From: Gemmatimonadota bacterium
GTDB lineage: Bacteria; Gemmatimonadota; Gemmatimonadetes; Longimicrobiales; Gaopeijiaceae
Direction: 5' to 3'
DNA: 64,000 nucleotides
NCBI GenBank assembly: GCA_022827345.1
Contig: JAJDTB010000006.1
Location: forward strand, 30,720-94,719
Shown here piece after piece: positions 7,943 through 15,989 of this stretch; position 1 is the stretch's first letter; the number at the start of each line of letters is the position of its first letter. The notes under the pieces are model-generated. The model saw only the letters and a program-made list of their open reading frames with translations. It did not search any database and was not told the DNA's origin. Made by a program: the position numbers and the translations under genes.

Positions 7943-9163
7943 ATCACAGCCAACCACACGCCCGTCACCCGATCCGAACGCATCGCGTCGATCGACGTGC
8001 TGCGCGGCATCGCCGTGCTCGGCATCCTCATCGTCAACATCGAGGGATTCGGACGCGTGCTCTCCGCCTACATGAATCCCACCTCGGGCTCGGGCTTCTC
8101 CGGCCTCGACCAGTGGATCTGGGGCGCCGTCTACCTCTTCGCCGACACCAAGTTCATCTCGATCTTCTCGCTGCTCTTCGGCGCCGGCATCGCGATGATG
8201 AGCGACCGGGCGGCGAAGCGCGGCGTCTCGGGCACCGGACTCCACTATCGCCGACAATTCCTGCTCCTGCTGATCGGCCTCCTGCACGCCTACCTCATCT
8301 GGCACGGCGACATCCTCGTGTCGTATGCGCTCTGCGGCTTCATCCTGTACCCGCTGCGCAACCTGCCGGCGCGGTCGCTGCTGCTGATCGGCTCGGGTGC
8401 GGTGTTGTTCGTCGTTCCGCTTTGGGTCTTGATGGGATTGTCGATGCCGCACTGGCCGGAGGCGGAACGGCTGGCCCTGGAGGCGGAATGGGCGCCCCCG
8501 CCGGAGGTGCTCGAAGCGGAGATCGCGGCGTTCAGGGGCAGTTGGAGCGACCAGTTGCCGGTACGCGCACCCATCTCCTTCATGCTCCAGACAAGCGCGT
8601 TTTTGGGCCTCTTCATCTGGCGCGCCGGCGGACTGATGCTCGTCGGCATGGGGCTCTACAGGCTCGGCATCCTGGCGGCGAAGCGCTCGGCCGCCTTCTA
8701 CCGCCGCATGGCGGTGATCGGGATCGGGTGCGGGCTGCCCCTGTCGGCCGCCGGAATCGCCTACAAGCTGCACCACGATTTCGCCTGGGAGGAGGCGATG
8801 TTCCAGGGCACGCTCTTCAACTATGTGGGATCCATCGGCGTCTTCCTCGGGTATGTGGGACTGGTCATGCTGATGGTCCGGTCCGGCCGGCTCCCGCGCC
8901 TGCAGAGGCGCCTCGCCGCGGTCGGGCGAATGGCGCTGACCAACTACATCACCCAGAGTGTCCTCTGCGCCTTCATCTTCTACGGGCACGGCCTGGCCCT
9001 CTTCGAACGCGTGAGCGCGCCGGGCCGGGTCGGGATCGTGATCGCGATCTGGACGCTGCAGCTGTTATGGTCCTCCTGGTGGCTGCAGCGCCACCGCTTC
9101 GGACCGCTGGAATGGATCTGGCGTTCGGCTTCGTATATGAAGCGTCAGCAGATCAGGGCATGA
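7943..9163 (+). CDS. DUF418 membrane protein, non-standard start codon
   Basis: The conserved N-terminus RIASIDVLRGIAVLGILIVN and the C-terminal domain ending near LTNYITQSVLCAFIFY and RFGPLEWIWRS identify a DUF418 protein with about eight to ten membrane segments. Such proteins are predicted inner-membrane transporters or acyltransferase-like proteins; the substrate is unknown. There is no in-frame ATG, GTG or TTG between the upstream unrelated sequence and the conserved SERIASID block. The best-placed start is ATC at 7943, with GGAG six bases upstream, giving 406 residues. The first in-frame GTG would remove the conserved block. A rare start codon or an assembly indel are both possible. Confidence 0.8.
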   Translation: MTANHTPVTRSERIASIDVLRGIAVLGILIVNIEGFGRVLSAYMNPTSGSGFSGLDQWIWGAVYLFADTKFISIFSLLFGAGIAMMSDRAAKRGVSGTGLHYRRQFLLLLIGLLHAYLIWHGDILVSYALCGFILYPLRNLPARSLLLIGSGAVLFVVPLWVLMGLSMPHWPEAERLALEAEWAPPPEVLEAEIAAFRGSWSDQLPVRAPISFMLQTSAFLGLFIWRAGGLMLVGMGLYRLGILAAKRSAAFYRRMAVIGIGCGLPLSAAGIAYKLHHDFAWEEAMFQGTLFNYVGSIGVFLGYVGLVMLMVRSGRLPRLQRRLAAVGRMALTNYITQSVLCAFIFYGHGLALFERVSAPGRVGIVIAIWTLQLLWSSWWLQRHRFGPLEWIWRSASYMKRQQIRA

Positions 9164-9200
9164 GCCCGGCAAGCGCTCCCAACCTCCCACCGAGCGAACG

Positions 9201-10109
9201 ATGACGGAATCACCGGAAAGGACACCCCTGGCGCCCCACGAAATGCTCCGCGTGATGGACGCGGCGCAGGTCATCCACGAGCGCCGCGCCGCCCTCGAGG
9301 AACACGAGGCCTTCGACCGCGAGGCCACGATCCGCGAGATCCAGGTCATGTACGAGGAGCTGGGCGACCTCGTGGACGCCGAGACGATCGAGAAGGCGCT
9401 CGACGAGTACCTGACCCAACGCTATGCATTCACCCCGGCGCCGGCCGGTCTGCGGCGCAACCTGGCCCTGCTCTACATCAGGCGCGGGTGGGTGGCGACG
9501 CGCGTGATCCTCCCCACGGCGGCGGCCGCGACCCTCGTCTGGGGCGGCTTCGCCTATGTGGAGGGGCGCGCGCAGCGAATACAGGAACTTGAGGCGGCCG
9601 CCCTCGTCACCCTCGAAACCGATATCGACCGTCTGCGCGACGCCGTGCTCGCCGTGGCCGCCGAAGACCTCGTCCGCGAGCGCGCGGACGCGCTCGGCCA
9701 GGAGGCCACAGCGCAGATCGCCGCCCGAAACACCGACGCCCTCCGGACCACCGCGGCGAGGCTCGAGAACCTCCACGACCTCGTCGCCGCGGAGTATCGC
9801 CTGGAGGTCACCGGGGGCACCTGGCGAAGACACGACAGCAACCCGAACATCCGCAACCATTATCTGCTGGTGCGGGCGCTGGATGCCGACGGCAACGCGG
9901 TCACCGTCCCGATCCGCAATGAAGAGACCGGCGGCACCAGGCGCGTGAGCGAGTGGGGCGAGCGTGTCCCGCAGGAGGTCTACGACCGCGTGGCCGCCGA
10001 CAAGCAGGACAACGGCATCATCGACGACGAGCAGTTCGGCTTCAAGCCGCGAGGGTTCATCACCGCCGAGCGCCGCCATCCGGACGTCGGCCAGATCACG
10101 GAGTGGTAG
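9201..10109 (+). CDS. DUF6384 family protein
   Basis: The 302-residue protein resembles the DUF6384 family. An N-terminal helical part (LAPHEMLRVMDAAQVIHERR, then a repeated acidic helix) leads to one membrane segment near residue 100 (VILPTAAAATLVWGGFAYV). A long helical stretch and a C-terminal beta-rich domain (YRLEVTGGTWRRHDSNPNIR, NHYLLVRALDADGN, GFITAERRHPDVGQITEW) follow. The function is unknown. The next gene begins two bases after its stop and encodes a large coiled-coil protein, so the two probably form a membrane-tethered complex. The family name is from memory of its motif pattern and deserves a profile check. Confidence 0.7.
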   Translation: MTESPERTPLAPHEMLRVMDAAQVIHERRAALEEHEAFDREATIREIQVMYEELGDLVDAETIEKALDEYLTQRYAFTPAPAGLRRNLALLYIRRGWVATRVILPTAAAATLVWGGFAYVEGRAQRIQELEAAALVTLETDIDRLRDAVLAVAAEDLVRERADALGQEATAQIAARNTDALRTTAARLENLHDLVAAEYRLEVTGGTWRRHDSNPNIRNHYLLVRALDADGNAVTVPIRNEETGGTRRVSEWGERVPQEVYDRVAADKQDNGIIDDEQFGFKPRGFITAERRHPDVGQITEW

Positions 10110-10111
10110 CC

Positions 10112-11512
10112 ATGCACACAGGCGAAGACATCCATGACAGCATGATCTCGCGCATCCGCAAGGTCCGGCGCCAGCTGGATCGCGCGGAGCAGCGCATCGA
10201 CGCCCTGCAGGGGCAATTGGCCGAGGCGGGCGAACGCCGGTGCGCCACGTTGCGCGCCTTGGCCGAGCTGCACCTGCCGGGGATGACCGAGGAGGCGATC
10301 GGGGGCACCCTCGCCGAGATGGAGGCCGACATCCGCGCCATCTTCGACGAGAAGAAGGACCGCCTGGCCGAGGTCGAGCGCCTCATTCCCGGGCAGCGGG
10401 GCGCGGTGGCCGAGGCCGAAGCGGCGCTCGCGACCGTCACCCGGTCCCTCAACGAGACCGGCAGGGAGCGCGCCCGCCTGGCCCACATCGTCTTCGAGGA
10501 ACTCCAGGCCATGTCCCGCTGGCAGAGCCTCTTCGCGCAGGTCCAGCGCCTGGAGGCCCGGGTCGCCGCCTCCGAAAAACGCCACGAGGCCGCCCGGCGC
10601 GAACAGGCCGACAAGGTCCCCGCGTACGAGCGCGACCCCCTCTTCGCCTACCTCGCCCGCCGGGGGATCGGCACGGCGCACGCTGCCGGAAACGCCATCA
10701 CCCGGGGTCTCGACAGGTGGGTTGCAGGGGTGATGCAGTACGCCGATGCCCGCGCGAAGTACGACTTTCTCAAGGCCCTTCCCGACCATGCCGCGGCGGC
10801 GCTTGCGGAAGACCGCGCGGCCCTCGCGGCGGCCACACCACCCCTGACCCGGCTGGAGACCGAGGTCGTCGACCGCAACGGCCTGACCCCCGTGCTCGAG
10901 CGCGGCGAGCGGCTCTACGCCCAGCGCGAGGACGCACGGCGGGCCCTGCGCGAAGCCGAGACCACCCTGCGCGACCTCACGACTGAGTTCGCGGCCCTCC
11001 ACGACGAACGCGGATCGTACTACGAATCGGCCATCGACGGCATCGAAGCCTACCTCGACGGCCGCACGCCGGACGAACTCGCGGCGATGGCCCGCGCCAG
11101 CGGCGACCCGCGCGACGATCTCCTCGTGGCGGACCTCCACGCAATCGACGACGAGCTCGCCGGGCTGCGCGCCCACCTGGCCACCCGCAATGCCGAACGC
11201 GACCGCATCGCGGATCGTCTCGCCGGCCTCGAAGACCTTCGCGATCAGTTCGAGGCCGACGACTGGAACGGCCGCCGCTCACGCTTCGACGACGGGCTCG
11301 ACATCAACGCCCTCCTGCTCGGCTACCTCGCCGGCAGCCACTCCCATGGGCACGTGCACCGTGCCCTGGGCCGCAGCCAGCACTTCGTGCCCATCGGCGA
11401 CAGCTTCGGCGGGGGTGGGTTCTCGAGCGGCGGCGGCTTCGGCGGCGGCGGGTTCTCGAGCGGGGGCGGGTTCAGCGGCGGCGGCGGGTTTTCCACCGGG
11501 GGTGGGTTCTAG
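10112..11512 (+). CDS. coiled-coil protein with Gly-rich FSSGGGF tail
   Basis: The 466-residue protein is nearly all helical heptad sequence up to residue 400 or so, rich in Arg, Glu and Ala, with several predicted coiled coils. It ends in a striking tail of about 40 residues built of repeated GGGGFSSGGGF and GGGGFSTGGGF units. Similar Gly-Phe-Ser tails occur on surface, TPM-domain and phase-separating proteins. No signal peptide or membrane segment is seen, so membrane attachment would come through the DUF6384 partner two bases upstream. No catalytic motif was recognised. The function is unknown. Confidence 0.75.
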   Translation: MHTGEDIHDSMISRIRKVRRQLDRAEQRIDALQGQLAEAGERRCATLRALAELHLPGMTEEAIGGTLAEMEADIRAIFDEKKDRLAEVERLIPGQRGAVAEAEAALATVTRSLNETGRERARLAHIVFEELQAMSRWQSLFAQVQRLEARVAASEKRHEAARREQADKVPAYERDPLFAYLARRGIGTAHAAGNAITRGLDRWVAGVMQYADARAKYDFLKALPDHAAAALAEDRAALAAATPPLTRLETEVVDRNGLTPVLERGERLYAQREDARRALREAETTLRDLTTEFAALHDERGSYYESAIDGIEAYLDGRTPDELAAMARASGDPRDDLLVADLHAIDDELAGLRAHLATRNAERDRIADRLAGLEDLRDQFEADDWNGRRSRFDDGLDINALLLGYLAGSHSHGHVHRALGRSQHFVPIGDSFGGGGFSSGGGFGGGGFSSGGGFSGGGGFSTGGGF

Positions 11513-11560
11513 GAGCGTGTCCCGGAAGCCCGGCCAATACTCGCGCACCACGGACCCGTA

Positions 11561-12142
11561 ATGCCTCCAACGCCCTTCTTCTCGTCGACCCGCGAACGCC
11601 GACTCTGGATCTGGACGGCGGTTGTCGTCGCGGCGATCTACTCCACCCTGGGTCTCGCGCGCACCATCGTCGACTACCTGGGCAACGACTTCGTCTCCGT
11701 TTGGCTCTTCCTGCTCGGTTGCGTCCTCGTCCTGGCCACCGTCATCACGCAGGGCCTGAAGGTGCGGCCCGGAGGCGCCGAGATTGCGGTCGCCCTGGGC
11801 GTTGCGGCCGCCTACCTGCTGATCATCGTGCGCATGTCCGTCCCGACCGAGCGCTCCCACCTGGTGGAGTACGGCGTGGTCGCCGTCTTCATCCACGAGG
11901 CGCTGACCGAGCGGGCCGGTCAGGGCCGCCGGGTCCCCGCTCCCGCCCTGCTTGCGATCGTGGCCGCGTCTCTGGTCGGCGTGGTCGACGAGGGGATCCA
12001 GAGGCTGATTCCCAGCCGCGTGTTCGACCCCGTCGACATCCTGTTCAACGTGCTGGCTGCGCTGATGGCCGTCACCGCCAGCGTGGCGCTGCGCTGGGCG
12101 CGGCGGCGGGGGACTTCGCTGCTGCGGGCTGATGTGAAGTGA
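11561..12142 (+). CDS. VanZ-like membrane protein
   Basis: This 193-residue protein has about five membrane segments. The VanZ signature lies in its second half: SHLVEYGVVAVFIHEAL, then VVDEGIQRLIPSRVFDPVDILFNV. The pattern is an acidic DE before a Gln and a conserved Arg-x-x-Asp-Pro-x-Asp. VanZ itself confers low-level teicoplanin resistance, but most homologues have no known role. It follows the coiled-coil gene by 48 bp and may belong to the same transcript. It converges with the propeller lipoprotein gene, with only seven bases between the stops. Confidence 0.72.
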   Translation: MPPTPFFSSTRERRLWIWTAVVVAAIYSTLGLARTIVDYLGNDFVSVWLFLLGCVLVLATVITQGLKVRPGGAEIAVALGVAAAYLLIIVRMSVPTERSHLVEYGVVAVFIHEALTERAGQGRRVPAPALLAIVAASLVGVVDEGIQRLIPSRVFDPVDILFNVLAALMAVTASVALRWARRRGTSLLRADVK

Positions 12143-12149
12143 AGCGCCC

Positions 12150-13310
12150 TTACGGCAGTCGGTAGGCCATCACGCGAGGGATGTCCAGCTCGTCGCTGGC
12201 TACGCCGATGATGCGGCCCCCGCGCACGGCGTGGACCTCGTATTCCGCGGGCAGCTCCACCGACATCAAATGGGTCCCGTCCACGGTGAAGGCCGCCCAT
12301 TCCACGAATGAACGGTCAGCCGTGCGGATCCCCAGCCAGATGCGGTTTTCGTCGTCTACGACCAGGCCGGTTAGCGCGGGCCAGACGTACGGAGCTCCCT
12401 CACGAAGCGCGTCCCCGAGGACGCGGCTGATCTCGTCGACCGCCCGGTCGAGTTCGTCGCCGGTGACGCGGATGGGCGTTACCGGGAAGTCAAAGCCGGA
12501 TTCGACCTCGCCCTGCAGATCGATGATGCGTACGTCCAGGGCATCGGAACGGGCGTGAACGATTCGTTCTCCGGCAAAGATCCTGACGAACGAGCGCCTG
12601 CCGAAGGGATGGGCGCCGACCGACACGAATCCCTCCCGGCGGAACACCAGAGACTCGTTGGCCGGATACTCGACGAGCACCTCGTCCACGATCCGACCTG
12701 ATTCCTCCCGGACGTGACGCAGGACCTCGACCCTCGTGGCCCCTTCGTCGGACCCGTCGGCATTGTACGTTGTCGACGACCGAGCCAGGTAACCCCCGGA
12801 CCCCGTGAACCTTCGTGTTTCGCTACTGCTTTCCCGAGTCCCCAGGGCATGGACGTAACCGGGCTCGCCGCTGCCGGGAGGGAACACGGTAATGCGCTGC
12901 AGTTGAGAGTCCCACACGAGAAGGCTGTCACCCGGCAGCACCTGGATGGCGGACGCGCTGGCAAACTCACCCGGGCCTTCGCCTCGCCTTCCGATCGTGC
13001 GTCCGTATGTGAGATCGGGGTCAAGTGCGATGATCCCGGCGTCCTGATAATCGAGAACGTACACACCGCCCCGAGAGTCGACGGCGATCCCGTAGACCGA
13101 GGACAGAAAGACATCATCGCCGGAAGTCGCCTCCAGGACCGCTTCAACCCAGGGACCGGCGGCCCACGGGCGAGAGTCGGGCGACAGACCGACCGCATCG
13201 CGCTCGCCGGATCGGTCGGAGCCCACATCGCCCGCGCATGCGGTGGCAAGAGCGGCGACGGCGGCCATGACCACGCCAGGACCCTGGCCTGGACGAACTC
13301 CCGTGCTCAT
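12150..13310 (-). CDS. 6-bladed beta-propeller lipoprotein
   Basis: From ATG 13310 the protein is 386 residues and begins with a lipoprotein signal peptide (VVMAAVAALATAC). The body shows NHL/6-bladed propeller repeats: VYGIAVDSRGGVYVLDYQDA, GEFASASAIQVLPGDSLLVW and LTGLVVDDENRIWLGIRTAD. Such lipoproteins are frequent in Gemmatimonadota and Bacteroidota, and their ligands are rarely known. The start overlaps the stop of the M56 peptidase by ATGA (13307-13310). It is therefore translationally coupled and probably under the same BlaI-type operator. It may be an envelope partner or reporter of the M56 system. Confidence 0.8.
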   Translation of the reverse strand: MSTGVRPGQGPGVVMAAVAALATACAGDVGSDRSGERDAVGLSPDSRPWAAGPWVEAVLEATSGDDVFLSSVYGIAVDSRGGVYVLDYQDAGIIALDPDLTYGRTIGRRGEGPGEFASASAIQVLPGDSLLVWDSQLQRITVFPPGSGEPGYVHALGTRESSSETRRFTGSGGYLARSSTTYNADGSDEGATRVEVLRHVREESGRIVDEVLVEYPANESLVFRREGFVSVGAHPFGRRSFVRIFAGERIVHARSDALDVRIIDLQGEVESGFDFPVTPIRVTGDELDRAVDEISRVLGDALREGAPYVWPALTGLVVDDENRIWLGIRTADRSFVEWAAFTVDGTHLMSVELPAEYEVHAVRGGRIIGVASDELDIPRVMAYRLP

Positions 13311-14947
13311 CGCGTCTCCTCCGGCCTGGCCGTGTTGATGACCACCCTCGGCGGAATCCCGTAGTAGCCGCCGCTGACGAAGTTCAGTGTGTCCATCATT
13401 GTCAGCAGCGTCCTCAACCCGCCCTCTACGTATCTGCCGTCGACCTGGGCCCGGGGATTGCGGGCCGCAACGTCGGCTCTGAGGGTTATTGCGGGCAATG
13501 AGTCGATGCCCTGGATGCGGACACGTCCATCCGGCCCGGTTGCTCTTTCCAGTATGCGTTCCGCTTCCTGCCATTCGGCTTTGGTGTCCCGCCAATCGTG
13601 TTCGGCCACTCTCCAGCGGGCTGTCCATCGCTGCCAGACACGGCCGAGCGACCGTCCCGCCGATCCCCTGGTCGAGATCAGAACGGTTCCCCCCGAGGCT
13701 CGCACCCCATATTTCTCAATGGCGTTGGGACTGCTATCGAAGCCGACCGAGCCGAAATCGAGCGTGTCCACCATTGAGACGAACGACTCCAGGCCACCCT
13801 CGACAATCCGGCCGTCCAGTAGCACCACCGGGTCCCTCGCAACCGAGGCCGGGGCCAGACTGAGATAGGGCGATCGGTTGCGACCTCGAATCAGAATGCG
13901 CCCATCCTCTTCGTCGAATGCCCGCCTGACCGCTGCGTTGCCCTTCTGTTCCCGGTCTGAAGCTGGCTGCTGCTGGGGTGCCGCCGTACGCGCCGCCAGC
14001 ACCCCTTCAATGGCGGGAGCGATACTGGTCGGCGCCGGCATGTCGCACGCCGTCGCCACGGAAGCGAGGGCGAGACCGCCGAGCAGAATCGACATGGGTC
14101 TGCCGATCCTCCCGGTTTCCCGGCTCATGGTTCTCAGCCTTCGTTCCAGCACGCTTTCCGAAGTGGCCATGCCGAGGGCGAAGAGACCTCCGCCCTGACG
14201 TGCCGCACCGATACCGAGGAGCAGGTTGCCGTACTCACTGGCTGGCACGCCCGAGGCGATCACCCTCCGGTCGCAGTCGATCTCCACGGCGGCTCCGAGC
14301 CGTCTGCACATCCACCAGATGGCGGGACTCCAGGGGAAAACCACGGCGACCAGGGCGGCGTAGAGAAGGGCAAGATGGTCTCCCGCCCGCGCGTGCTCGC
14401 GTTCGTGCTTCACCACCGTGGCACCGACGGCCTCGCCGAGCCGCAGTACCCACCGGGGAATAACGATGGCGGGTCGGGCGATCCCCACCAGGGCGGGGCC
14501 AAAGCGCCGGGAGACGTACACGCGTTCGTCGCCAATACGGCACTTGTCCCAGCGCCGCCGGGCCCGAAGCGAGAGCATCAGCACGGTTGCGAGTGCGGTG
14601 AATACCAGCAGCGACGCGAGAGCCCATACGAACAGGGGTGTGGCGGAAGCGGACGAGGCACGCCGGCCAGGTTGGACTTGATCCGTATCGGTCAGGCGAT
14701 CGTTAGACGGTTCCTTCGCGGCACCGACGACAGAACCGGTCTCGGGATTGCCGGTGGCGCCCATCGGCGGCCCCTCGCCCCTCTCCGGGGGGCTGGCCGT
14801 CAACGGGACCACGACCGCCAGCGTCAACGCACCCAGCCAAACAAAGCGCCGGGGAACATCTGCTCTCTCGCAGAGCCGCTCCAGCGCCAGCCCGCCTGCC
14901 GCGAGGAGGGCCGCGACGGCTGCCGCGTAGATCATCCACATTGCCAT
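13307..14947 (-). CDS. M56 (BlaR1/MecR1-like) metallopeptidase with two plug-like repeats
   Basis: The 546-residue protein starts with membrane segments and has the M56 zinc site: HEREH at residues 181-185, with the EIDCD motif near 222 as the usual third-ligand region. Membrane helices flank this domain and another lies near 285-300. After residue 349 come two related segments (349-427 and 474-539). Both contain DGR-VEGGL followed by MVDTL/MMDTL. The first ends like a TonB-receptor plug (YGVRASGGTVLISTRG); the second ends early at RVVINT. M56 sensors cleave a BlaI-type repressor after a signal. Its partner is probably BlaI at 3195-3623, since none is adjacent. A GGGAGG precedes the start by five bases. 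Confidence 0.87.
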   Translation of the reverse strand: MAMWMIYAAAVAALLAAGGLALERLCERADVPRRFVWLGALTLAVVVPLTASPPERGEGPPMGATGNPETGSVVGAAKEPSNDRLTDTDQVQPGRRASSASATPLFVWALASLLVFTALATVLMLSLRARRRWDKCRIGDERVYVSRRFGPALVGIARPAIVIPRWVLRLGEAVGATVVKHEREHARAGDHLALLYAALVAVVFPWSPAIWWMCRRLGAAVEIDCDRRVIASGVPASEYGNLLLGIGAARQGGGLFALGMATSESVLERRLRTMSRETGRIGRPMSILLGGLALASVATACDMPAPTSIAPAIEGVLAARTAAPQQQPASDREQKGNAAVRRAFDEEDGRILIRGRNRSPYLSLAPASVARDPVVLLDGRIVEGGLESFVSMVDTLDFGSVGFDSSPNAIEKYGVRASGGTVLISTRGSAGRSLGRVWQRWTARWRVAEHDWRDTKAEWQEAERILERATGPDGRVRIQGIDSLPAITLRADVAARNPRAQVDGRYVEGGLRTLLTMMDTLNFVSGGYYGIPPRVVINTARPEETR

Positions 14948-14985
14948 CGGTTCCTCCCATCTCTTCGATTGCGTTGGGCCATGTC

Positions 14986-15045
14986 ACGAAGATCTTCGTA
15001 ATTACAGTACCAAGGCTCGCCCCCTTTGTCAACGACAATCTTCGT
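14986..15045 (-). promoter_or_regulatory. M56 promoter with two BlaI-type operators
   Basis: On the minus strand there is a perfect -35 TTGACA (15027-15032), a 17-bp spacer and a -10-like TACTGT (15004-15009). Operator O1, ACGAAGATCTTCGT (14986-14999), is a perfect 14-bp palindrome over the expected start site. Operator O2, ACGACAATCTTCGT (15032-15045), abuts the -35. O2 differs at two positions from the site at 5085-5098. The rest of the 310-bp divergent spacer (14948-15257) shows no gene. Confidence 0.68.
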
Positions 15046-15257
15046 AGCTCGCTGGCGACGACCCGTCCGCGGGGTCCGCTTCCCGACCCTTTTGACAACC
15101 TCCGGGGTGGCAGGGATGCACGCTTTCGTACAGACTCAATGTGGATTACAGCCACAAAGTTCGCGACGCGGCACACCGCAAAGCGCGCCAACCTCGCGCG
15201 GCGCGCGCCGCCCTCCGGTCGCTCGGGTGTCCGTCGCCCAGCACGGGAGGTCGCCCC

Positions 15258-15989
15258 ATGACACGAAGGATCCTGTTCCTCGCCGCAGTTCTCGCCGCCG
15301 CCATCACCTCGACCGCCACTGCCCAGAGCGTCTGGATCGGCGGTCGCGCCGGCACCTTCGGAGCCGGTCTCGATGTCTCGGTCGCCGCCAACGACTGGTT
15401 CATCCTGCGGGCCGGGACGGGGGGACACGGCACCTACGCCGACCTCACCTCGGTATCCGGACTGGCGGAGAACCGCACCGGAATTCTGACCTTCCCGAAC
15501 AGGATCTACACCCTCGGCGCCGACATCGAGGTGGGCAACTTCCGCATCGGCGGCGGGATGCTGTACAAGGACCAGGATCCCTACTACGCGATCAAGCTCG
15601 GCGACGGCGCGACGATCGACATCGGCGAGGGGACCTATACCGAACCCGAGGTGACCCGGCTCACCACGACCCTGCATTCCGAGCCCTGGGCGCCCTACGT
15701 GCTGGTCGGGTTCGGACAGCACACTTCGAGCGGGCTTGGCCTGTTCCTGGACGCCGGGGTGACCTTCCTCGATCAGCCACGGCTGTCGATGTCGGCGCGT
15801 GGCGATGCGTCGGTACTCCGCTCGCGCCAGTTCCGCGACGACCTGCGGGCCGAACAGAGAGACGTCCGTGACGATGTCGGGGATCTGGTCAGATTCTGGC
15901 CGATCCTCAACCTCGGCGTCCGCTACGGGATCGGCGGGCGCGACCGCGACGACCGGCGCGACCGGGAGCGACGCCGTGGCAGACGCTAG
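15258..15989 (+). CDS. secreted protein, probably outer-membrane beta-barrel
   Basis: ATG 15258 has GGGAGG seven bases upstream and gives 243 residues with a classic signal peptide (MTRRILFLAAVLAAAITSTATAQ). The mature part has alternating, Gly-rich strands (WIGGRAGTFGAGLDVSVA, YTLGADIEVGNFRIGGGMLY, YVLVGFGQHTSSGLGLFLD, LNLGVRYGIGG). This suits a small outer-membrane barrel. The protein ends in a very basic-acidic Arg-Asp tail rather than an aromatic residue. No specific family is recognised. Its last 14 bases overlap the GTG start of the MoeB-like gene. Confidence 0.6.
   Translation: MTRRILFLAAVLAAAITSTATAQSVWIGGRAGTFGAGLDVSVAANDWFILRAGTGGHGTYADLTSVSGLAENRTGILTFPNRIYTLGADIEVGNFRIGGGMLYKDQDPYYAIKLGDGATIDIGEGTYTEPEVTRLTTTLHSEPWAPYVLVGFGQHTSSGLGLFLDAGVTFLDQPRLSMSARGDASVLRSRQFRDDLRAEQRDVRDDVGDLVRFWPILNLGVRYGIGGRDRDDRRDRERRRGRR

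Noticed and set aside
11400..11512. Short tandem DNA repeat or CRISPR at the Gly-rich region
   Set aside because: The repetition is coding (GGGF/SSGGGF tail). There are no spacers or palindromic repeats.
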